The translations under genes and the position numbers were made by a program. The notes below the pieces were generated by a model. It saw only the letters and a list, made by a program, of their open reading frames with translations, made no database searches and had not been told where the DNA came from. Below, in pieces: positions 7,404 through 12,257 of a DNA stretch of 12,257 nucleotides; positions within the stretch are counted from its first letter, which is position 1; each line of letters starts with the position of its first letter. Source of the stretch: CAYNGH01 sp964396845 (GTDB lineage: Bacteria; Vulcanimicrobiota; JAJTBE01; CAYNGH01); NCBI GenBank assembly GCA_964396845.1, contig CAYNGH010000099.1, forward strand, positions 1-12,257, written 5' to 3'.

Positions 7404-7864
7404 ACATTGCCAGAAGAGGTGACCTGGTGCGGGTTCACTACACCGGCCAGCTGTCCGACGGCACAGTTTTTGATACAACCGCAGGTTCGGATCCTCTGGA
7501 ATTCCGACTGGGAGAAGGTCATGTTCTGGGAGGATTTGACATGGCAGTCCGGGGGATGGCTCCCGGCGAAAAAAAGTCAGTCCACCTGAAGGCGGAAGAT
7601 GCCTATGGCCGATACCGATCCGACAGGGTCACCGTGGTAGATCGATCATTCATTCCAGATGATGTGGACGTGTCGGTGGGCCGAAGCCTGGAGCTGACCC
7701 AGGCCGACGGCAGGATTAACGTGGTGACCATAACCGATATATCCGGCGACGTGGTGACCCTGGACGGAAACCACCCCCTCACCGACAAGGATCTTCACTT
7801 TGAACTGGAACTGGTGGAGATTGTGCCCTCCAGGCCAAAAATTGCATCCCCCAGCCTGAATTAA
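7400..7864 (+). CDS. SlyD-type FKBP peptidyl-prolyl cis-trans isomerase
   Basis: This 154-residue cytoplasmic protein (no signal peptide) has the SlyD arrangement: an FKBP domain split by an insert-in-flap chaperone domain. The first FKBP part shows VHYTGQLSDGTVFD (12-25), PLEFRLGEG (32-40) and the loop VLGGFDMAVRGMAPGE. The insert spans roughly 68-125 and closes with DGNHPLTDKDLHFELELVEI, the NHPL-x5-FE return strand shared by SlyD proteins. The family isomerises Xaa-Pro bonds and holds unfolded chains. The metal-binding His/Cys-rich tail of E. coli SlyD is absent, as in many bacteria, so a nickel role is unlikely. The ATG overlaps the antiporter stop as ATGA, with GAGGTG upstream, so translation is probably coupled. 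Its link to the phosphonate genes may be only shared transcription. Confidence 0.9.
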   Translation: MNIARRGDLVRVHYTGQLSDGTVFDTTAGSDPLEFRLGEGHVLGGFDMAVRGMAPGEKKSVHLKAEDAYGRYRSDRVTVVDRSFIPDDVDVSVGRSLELTQADGRINVVTITDISGDVVTLDGNHPLTDKDLHFELELVEIVPSRPKIASPSLN

Positions 7865-7876
7865 TTGCAGGCAGGA

Positions 7877-8320
7877 TTAACGGTAAAATATCTGAATCAC
7901 CGTTCCCCGGGGATCTTCCGGCTCATCGGTACCGCCATGTTTCGTGCAGTGGCTTGCCACCCGCACTTCATTCCCGCCTTTCTTGAAGATCAGCATCAGG
8001 CTGGAAGATCCTCCAGCAGGGCCTTGGGTGGTCCAGCCCCGTTTTGTCAGGATTCCCTCGTAATAATCCGCCACATCGTAAGGCTCAACTCCCTTCACCC
8101 GGTTGGTTCCGATAAAATTGAAAAGCCCCTCTTCGTATTTACTTCTCACCAGCCGGGGAGCTGACCATTCAAAGCCGGGATAACGGGGGACATCGGAATG
8201 AAGAACCCCGGGCTTTCCATCAACAGGTTTGTACCACTCGGGTATCTCCACTGCAAACCCGGGGGATCCGGTAAACATAAAAATCACAAGCAGGGCAACC
8301 GCCATGATTAATCCTCGCAT
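7877..8320 (-). CDS. Small secreted protein of unknown function
   Basis: The 147-residue product begins with a clear signal peptide: MRGL, then the hydrophobic run IMAVALLVIFMF, then TGSPGFA before VEIPEW. It has no lipobox cysteine, so a soluble periplasmic or secreted protein is expected. I chose ATG 8320 over the in-frame ATG cluster at 8341 because an ideal GGAGGT (8331-8326) sits five bases before it. The mature part has DVPRYPGFEW and a later stretch, VADYYEGILTKRGW. This pairing of a 'P-x-YPG' segment with a 'YY...L..RGW' helix recalls small periplasmic proteins common in Desulfobacterota, though I cannot name a family. It follows the molybdenum hydroxylase genes by 42 bases on the same strand and may be co-transcribed. 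Its stop is only 12 bases from that of the convergent FKBP gene. No function is assigned. Confidence 0.8.
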   Translation of the reverse strand: MRGLIMAVALLVIFMFTGSPGFAVEIPEWYKPVDGKPGVLHSDVPRYPGFEWSAPRLVRSKYEEGLFNFIGTNRVKGVEPYDVADYYEGILTKRGWTTQGPAGGSSSLMLIFKKGGNEVRVASHCTKHGGTDEPEDPRGTVIQIFYR

Positions 8321-8325
8321 ATTCA

Positions 8326-8331
8326 ACCTCC
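8326..8331 (-). promoter_or_regulatory. Ribosome binding site for the secreted protein
   Basis: GGAGGT on the minus strand, five bases before ATG 8320, decides between this start and the three ATGs in a row upstream, which have no comparable site. Confidence 0.65.
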
Positions 8332-8362
8332 ACATCATCAATAAAACCGCCGGAACGACCGA

Positions 8363-10975
8363 CTACTGTTGAAACTCCTCCACCGGCTGGAGAACCACTT
8401 CTTCCTCCTCCAGGCTTCCCGTATCCCCCATATCCTCAGGAGGTGCCGGGCAAGCCTCATCCTCGTCACCATCATTATCATCAGCTGTCATATTATCCTC
8501 AAGCCCGTTGAGATCCAGCTCTTCTAACTGTTCCAACTCTTCAGGCCCCAGCTTCCCCTCCAGTCCACCGGTACCTGGAGCTTCATAAGGAGCCGGCTCT
8601 TCCGGGGGTTCAATCCCCCCTGTTTCAGGTATGGAATCCTGACAGCAAAGAGATTTTTCCTTGAGAGCGCAAAGAACCTTCTCCGGTGTGATGGGCATAC
8701 TGCGGATTCTCACTCCCACCGCATCATAAACCGCATTGGCAATGGCAGGAGCCGTGGGGACCATGGTATGCTCCCCTACTCCCCTGGCGCCGAAGGGGCC
8801 GTCATCCTGGGGTATTTCCACATAGGATGCCCTGATTTCGTCGGGCATATCCATGGATGTGGCCATAATATAATCCGAGAGGCTGTTGTTGATGGGATGA
8901 CCTTCTGACATGCGGAGCTGTTCAAAAAGCCCCGTGGAAAGGCCCATATAAACTCCGCCGATGGTCTGGCAGGCCACATTCAGAGGATTGATGGCCCGGC
9001 CCACATCATAACAAGCGGAAACCTTGAGAATTGTTACAACTCCCGTTTCCTCGTCCACCTCCACTTCCACGCCCTGGCAACCGGTGGTGAAATGAACCAC
9101 CGACTTTGGCCCCTGGCCGGTATCCTTGTCCAGGGGAGTGACATCGGAAGGAATAAAACTGCCCCGGCCTATAACAGGCCCTCCCTGCAACTTGCCGTCG
9201 GCACTGTAAACACCATAAATCACCGAATCTTTCATCGCCATGGATCGGTCGGGATCGTTCTTGTGGAGTATAACCCCGTCCCAAATATCCAGCTGATCCG
9301 TCCCGCACTGCCAGGCGTCGGCTACTAACTTCAATATCTGCTCCCGGGCATCCCTGGCAGCGTTAACCACTGCATTTCCCATGGACCAGGTGAGCCGGCT
9401 TGCTACCGTCTGCCATTCATAGGGGGAATATTCCGTGTCGGGAGTACTCACCCGGATTGATTCAAAGGGGATTCCCAGCTCCTGGGCAGCCATCTGAGCC
9501 ATTACCGTATGGGTTCCCTGGCCGATTTCCATTCCCGACACCAGCAGGTTCACCGTGGCATCTTCATTGAACTTGAGAATCGCAGAAGAGCCGGCATTGG
9601 GAGGCATTGCCGGGGCCTTCCACATGGCAGCGATTCCCCGGCCCCTCTTTATTCTGGGATTACTGCTCTCGGGCTTGGGCTTGTCCCAGTCCAAGTCTTC
9701 CGCAGCTTTACTGATACACTGGGAAAGCCCTGTTTCGTGCATAATACCCCCGGTAACAGTAACATCTCCCCCTTTGAGGGCGTTAATCTGGCGAAATTCC
9801 ATGGGGTCCATGCCGATCTTCCGGCACAGTTCATCAAAGGCCTGCTCGATGGCCCAGTGAATCTCCGGCATTCCGAATCCCCGCATAGGCCCTCCCACGG
9901 GATGATTGGTATAACAGCAGATGGAATCAGCCTTCACGTTGGGGACATTATAAGGGCCTGTGGAAGAATACCCCGCAGCCCTGGTGACGTTAACGCCGTA
10001 CTCGGTGTATGCACCGCCATCCCAGTAATAGGTGTTTTCCATGGCGAGAATCTTGCCCTTCTCATCAACGCCAATCTTCACCCTTGCCCGAAGACCCTGA
10101 CGAACAAAGGCGCAGTGGAATTCCTCCTCCCGGGAAAGGGTCAGCTTCACCGGACGGGGAGAACACATCTTTGCCAGGGGCAGAACTGAACCTTCCACGC
10201 TGACTCCCGCCTTGCATCCGAAACCGCCTCCAACATAAGGCACTATCACCCGGAGGCGGTTGTAGGGGATGTTCATGGACTGGGCCAATAAGTTGCGCTG
10301 GGCAAAGGGGGACTGGGATGTGGTCCACAGGGTATAAAATCCTGCCTCGTCCATCTTTGCAACACTGACATGGGTTTCCAGGGGAGTATGCTGGAGATGG
10401 GGAACATAGAATTCATCCTCCAGAATGGTGGTGGAGCTGGCAAAGCCTTCTTCCACATCCCCTTTACGGACTTTGAAATGATTGGATATGTTGGTCCCCG
10501 GCACAGGAAATATAAAAGGCGCAACGGTATATTCCCCTAACTTTTCATGAAGCAGGGGAGCGTCAGGCTTTATGGCATCCAGGGGATCAAAAACCCCCGG
10601 CAGTTCTTCGTATTCCACTTCAATCAGATCCAGGGCTTCCCGGGCGACTTCCGGTGAAACCGCAGCAACTCCCGCAACGGGCTCCCCCACAAAGCGGACC
10701 TTATCCACCGCATAAAGGGTGCGATCCAAAAGATAAAGGCCGATAAAGTTGGGGAATTCCACCCCAGTTGCCACCGCGATAACTCCGGGATGTTCCCTGG
10801 CCCGGGATGCATCCAGCCTTATAATCCGGGCGTGGGCATGGGGACTTCGCAATAATGCCCCGTGCAGAAGCCCCGGGCCGAATTTCAAATCATCCACATA
10901 TTTTGCCGCTCCTGTTACCTTTTCAAGGGCATCGGTGCGGGGCAGGCTTACTCCCACTATCTGGGTTTTTTCCAT
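8363..10975 (-). CDS. Xanthine dehydrogenase-family molybdopterin-binding (catalytic) subunit with acidic C-terminal tail
   Basis: This 870-residue protein is the large subunit of a molybdenum hydroxylase, which hydroxylates a purine, N-heterocycle or aldehyde with water as oxygen source. The N-terminal domain starts LPRTDALEKVTGAAKYVDDL (11-30). Molybdenum cofactor loops are visible at VGGGFGCK (248-255), GGPMRGFG (361-368) and EIGQGTHT (483-490), and the catalytic glutamate is E735 in GARGVGE (729-735). The AYRCSFR motif of aerobic CO dehydrogenase is absent, so it is not CoxL. The conserved core ends near residue 775 (MPITPEKVLCAL). The remaining 95 residues are an unusual tail with about 31 Asp/Glu and a single Lys. 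The start is ATG 10975, because the signature begins there and AGGAGG lies four bases upstream. A longer reading to 11158 would only run through the 2Fe-2S gene in the wrong frame. Start and upstream stop share one base (TAATG). The substrate is unknown. Confidence 0.9.
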   Translation of the reverse strand: MEKTQIVGVSLPRTDALEKVTGAAKYVDDLKFGPGLLHGALLRSPHAHARIIRLDASRAREHPGVIAVATGVEFPNFIGLYLLDRTLYAVDKVRFVGEPVAGVAAVSPEVAREALDLIEVEYEELPGVFDPLDAIKPDAPLLHEKLGEYTVAPFIFPVPGTNISNHFKVRKGDVEEGFASSTTILEDEFYVPHLQHTPLETHVSVAKMDEAGFYTLWTTSQSPFAQRNLLAQSMNIPYNRLRVIVPYVGGGFGCKAGVSVEGSVLPLAKMCSPRPVKLTLSREEEFHCAFVRQGLRARVKIGVDEKGKILAMENTYYWDGGAYTEYGVNVTRAAGYSSTGPYNVPNVKADSICCYTNHPVGGPMRGFGMPEIHWAIEQAFDELCRKIGMDPMEFRQINALKGGDVTVTGGIMHETGLSQCISKAAEDLDWDKPKPESSNPRIKRGRGIAAMWKAPAMPPNAGSSAILKFNEDATVNLLVSGMEIGQGTHTVMAQMAAQELGIPFESIRVSTPDTEYSPYEWQTVASRLTWSMGNAVVNAARDAREQILKLVADAWQCGTDQLDIWDGVILHKNDPDRSMAMKDSVIYGVYSADGKLQGGPVIGRGSFIPSDVTPLDKDTGQGPKSVVHFTTGCQGVEVEVDEETGVVTILKVSACYDVGRAINPLNVACQTIGGVYMGLSTGLFEQLRMSEGHPINNSLSDYIMATSMDMPDEIRASYVEIPQDDGPFGARGVGEHTMVPTAPAIANAVYDAVGVRIRSMPITPEKVLCALKEKSLCCQDSIPETGGIEPPEEPAPYEAPGTGGLEGKLGPEELEQLEELDLNGLEDNMTADDNDGDEDEACPAPPEDMGDTGSLEEEEVVLQPVEEFQQ

Positions 10976-11448
10976 TATTCCTCCTCCCCCCGAATCATCC
11001 GGGCCGCTTCCATAACTGCATCCACAATGGGAATATAACCGGTACAACGACATAGATTGCCGGCGATGGCCTTTTTGACCTCTTCCCTGGTGGGGTTTGA
11101 ATTCCGATCCAAGAGGGCCTTGGCAGACATTATCATCCCGGGAGTGCAAAAACCACACTGCACAGCTCCCTTGTCGATAAAGGCCTGCTGGAGGGGATGC
11201 AGTTTCCCGTCAGTCCTGATGCCTTCCACTGTGGTGACGGATTTTCCGTCGCATTCCATGGCAGGTATGATGCACGAATTCACCGCCAGCCCGTCCATGA
11301 TGACGGTGCAGGCTCCGCACTCCCCCATCTGGCATCCCCGCTTGGGGCTTGTTATGTCCAGCCCTTCCCGGAGAAGATCCAGCAGGGTCCATCCCGGATC
11401 CGGGGTGATATTGTATTGTCGGCCGTTGACTTTTATGGTGATATTCAT
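10975..11448 (-). CDS. Molybdenum hydroxylase [2Fe-2S] subunit
   Basis: This 157-residue protein is the small iron-sulfur subunit (CoxS/XdhC-like) that passes electrons from the molybdenum centre to the FAD subunit. The N-terminal plant-ferredoxin-type domain has C39, C44 and C47 in RGCQMGECGACT, with C59 completing the first cluster. The C-terminal four-helix domain binds the second cluster through C98 and C101 in QCGFCTPGM and C133 and C135 in NLCRCTGY. All eight ligands are present and the length is normal. ATG 11448 follows AGGAGA (11460-11455) by six bases and overlaps the stop of the FAD subunit (ATGA). Its own stop overlaps the catalytic subunit start. This fits a heterotrimer made at equal levels from one transcript. 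Confidence 0.95.
   Translation of the reverse strand: MNITIKVNGRQYNITPDPGWTLLDLLREGLDITSPKRGCQMGECGACTVIMDGLAVNSCIIPAMECDGKSVTTVEGIRTDGKLHPLQQAFIDKGAVQCGFCTPGMIMSAKALLDRNSNPTREEVKKAIAGNLCRCTGYIPIVDAVMEAARMIRGEEE
10980..10985 (-). promoter_or_regulatory. Ribosome binding site for the molybdopterin subunit
   Basis: A perfect AGGAGG on the minus strand, four bases before ATG 10975 and inside the end of the 2Fe-2S gene, fixes the start of the catalytic subunit. Confidence 0.7.
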
Positions 11449-12257
11449 ATGTCTTCTCCTTCCCCGTCACACAGGATTCCCGTAATGGCCCTCCTCAGGA
11501 GAATCAGGGTTATGTCCCGACGGTAATCACAAGATGATCGGATGTCATCAATGGGGGACACCTGGGAAAGAGCTATCTCTGAGGCTTCTTCGATAACATC
11601 ATCATCACAGTCACAGGATTGGCTGAGGAAGTCCTCGGCTTTTCCGGCCCTCATCACTGTAGGGGCCACCGATCCCAGGGCGATTCTGAAACTCTTGCCC
11701 GAGGGTTTTGCATTATCTTCAACCCACATGACAGCGCATGTGACCATGGCAATATCCACAGCTTTTCTGCGGGCGTGGCGGAGATAAATCCCCCGGCATC
11801 TGCCTTGTGGGGCGGGAATCTCTATCCCGGTGAGTATCTCCCCTTGATTGATGCAGGTCTTCTGAGGCCCGCAAAAAAACTCCCCGATGGGAAGAACCCT
11901 CTCCCCGGTATAGCTTTCAAGGTGAAGCCGGGCATCCAGAACATACAGGCAGGGCAGAGTTTCCGCCGCGGGAGAACCGTTGCATATGTTCCCGCCGATG
12001 GTCCCCCGGTTGCGGATCTGTACCGACCCCACCATGTCCGAGGCATTACAAAGAAAGGGAAACCTCTCCCGGACTACCGGGGACTGGCTCAACTGGCTGT
12101 GGGTGACAAGGGGGCCTATCCACAGGCTTCCCTTTTCATCAACCCGGATTCCCTTGATCCGGTTGATGTTCTTTATGTCCACCAGGGTTCCCGCCTTAAT
12201 ACTGCCATGGCGAATTTTTACCATCAGGTCAGTCCCCCCGGCAAAAATCCTGGCATC
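11445..12257 (-). CDS. Molybdenum hydroxylase FAD-binding subunit (5' end outside window)
   Basis: The reading frame stays open to the last base of the window, giving 270 residues; only some 15-30 N-terminal residues are probably missing. The visible part begins in the first FAD motif, FAGGTDLMVKIR, encoded by the final bases. It continues with the second motif, RNRGTIGGNICNGSPAAETL, which holds the FAD pyrophosphate and isoalloxazine, and with the CoxM-like C-terminal domain (ARRKAVDIAMVTCAVMWV). The ATG at 12224 lies inside the first motif and is not the true start. In this family the subunit hands electrons from the 2Fe-2S clusters to NAD+ or another acceptor. I see no cysteine-rich insert for an extra 4Fe-4S cluster such as 4-hydroxybenzoyl-CoA reductase carries. 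It is the first of three overlapping genes, so the operon promoter lies beyond the window. Confidence 0.93.
   Translation of the reverse strand, partial: DARIFAGGTDLMVKIRHGSIKAGTLVDIKNINRIKGIRVDEKGSLWIGPLVTHSQLSQSPVVRERFPFLCNASDMVGSVQIRNRGTIGGNICNGSPAAETLPCLYVLDARLHLESYTGERVLPIGEFFCGPQKTCINQGEILTGIEIPAPQGRCRGIYLRHARRKAVDIAMVTCAVMWVEDNAKPSGKSFRIALGSVAPTVMRAGKAEDFLSQSCDCDDDVIEEASEIALSQVSPIDDIRSSCDYRRDITLILLRRAITGILCDGEGEDI

Noticed and set aside
7854..7872. A bidirectional intrinsic terminator
   Set aside because: The stem is only five base pairs with a nine-base loop and there is no T-run on either strand.
8321..8341. A start at the ATG-ATG-ATG cluster for the small secreted protein
   Set aside because: The ideal GGAGGT lies between this cluster and ATG 8320, and a start at 8320 gives a more typical signal peptide.
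9509..10189. A 226-residue plus-strand open frame opposite the molybdopterin subunit
   Set aside because: It is antisense to a well-conserved coding region, has no recognisable motif and no good ribosome site.
10976..11158. An upstream extension of the molybdopterin subunit reading frame to an ATG at 11158
   Set aside because: It runs through the 2Fe-2S gene out of frame, has no family similarity, and the family signature starts at ATG 10975 directly after AGGAGG.
1..12257. CRISPR arrays, tRNA or rRNA genes, insertion sequences, prophage or defence genes
   Set aside because: I looked on both strands and saw no spaced repeats, structured RNA signatures, transposase motifs or terminal inverted repeats; nearly all bases are in metabolic or membrane genes.

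Overview
This window carries two oppositely oriented, tightly packed operons that converge near position 7870. The DNA is moderately GC-rich. Strong Shine-Dalgarno sites, GTG and TTG starts, frequent AGG/AGA/ATA codons, overlapping stop/start codons and anaerobe-type gene families suggest a Gram-negative anaerobe, perhaps Desulfobacterota or a spirochaete-like lineage. That placement is an inference from gene content, not a phylogenetic result. A run of ten Ns at 2034-2043 shows that this is a scaffolded draft or metagenome assembly.

Plus strand (1-7864): a phosphonate biosynthesis operon followed by two genes that look translationally linked to it. It opens with the tail of a nucleotidyltransferase-type protein (1-162), possibly the C-terminal domain of a PEP mutase fusion whose front lies outside the window. 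Next come phosphonopyruvate decarboxylase (164-1306), a LicC/PntC-like cytidylyltransferase (1299-2012), an iron-type alcohol dehydrogenase best read as phosphonoacetaldehyde reductase (2009-3140, interrupted by the N gap), and a five-TM alkaline-phosphatase-superfamily transferase (3137-5209). The set predicts phosphonopyruvate -> phosphonoacetaldehyde -> 2-hydroxyethylphosphonate (HEP), activation to a CMP-HEP-like donor, and transfer of the headgroup to a lipid or glycan outside the cytoplasmic membrane. No aminotransferase is seen in the window, so the hydroxyethyl branch is favoured over aminoethylphosphonate. An NhaC-family Na+/H+ antiporter with an unusual secreted N-terminal domain (5226-7403) and a SlyD-type FKBP prolyl isomerase (7400-7864) close the operon.

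Minus strand (12257-7877): a three-subunit molybdenum hydroxylase of the xanthine dehydrogenase family, in the order FAD subunit (partial at the window edge), 2Fe-2S subunit, molybdopterin subunit. The molybdopterin subunit has an unusual, highly acidic C-terminal extension of about 95 residues. A small secreted protein of unknown function (7877-8320) follows 42 bases downstream. The substrate of the hydroxylase cannot be told from the sequence.

The most interesting part is the phosphonate operon. It combines an HEP-type pathway, a dedicated cytidylyltransferase, probably a second nucleotidyltransferase domain, and a membrane transferase of the EptA/LtaS-like fold. Together these look like a candidate route to phosphonate-decorated cell-surface material. 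No RNA genes, CRISPR arrays, insertion sequences or prophage genes were seen, and no gene-free stretch exceeds 300 bases.
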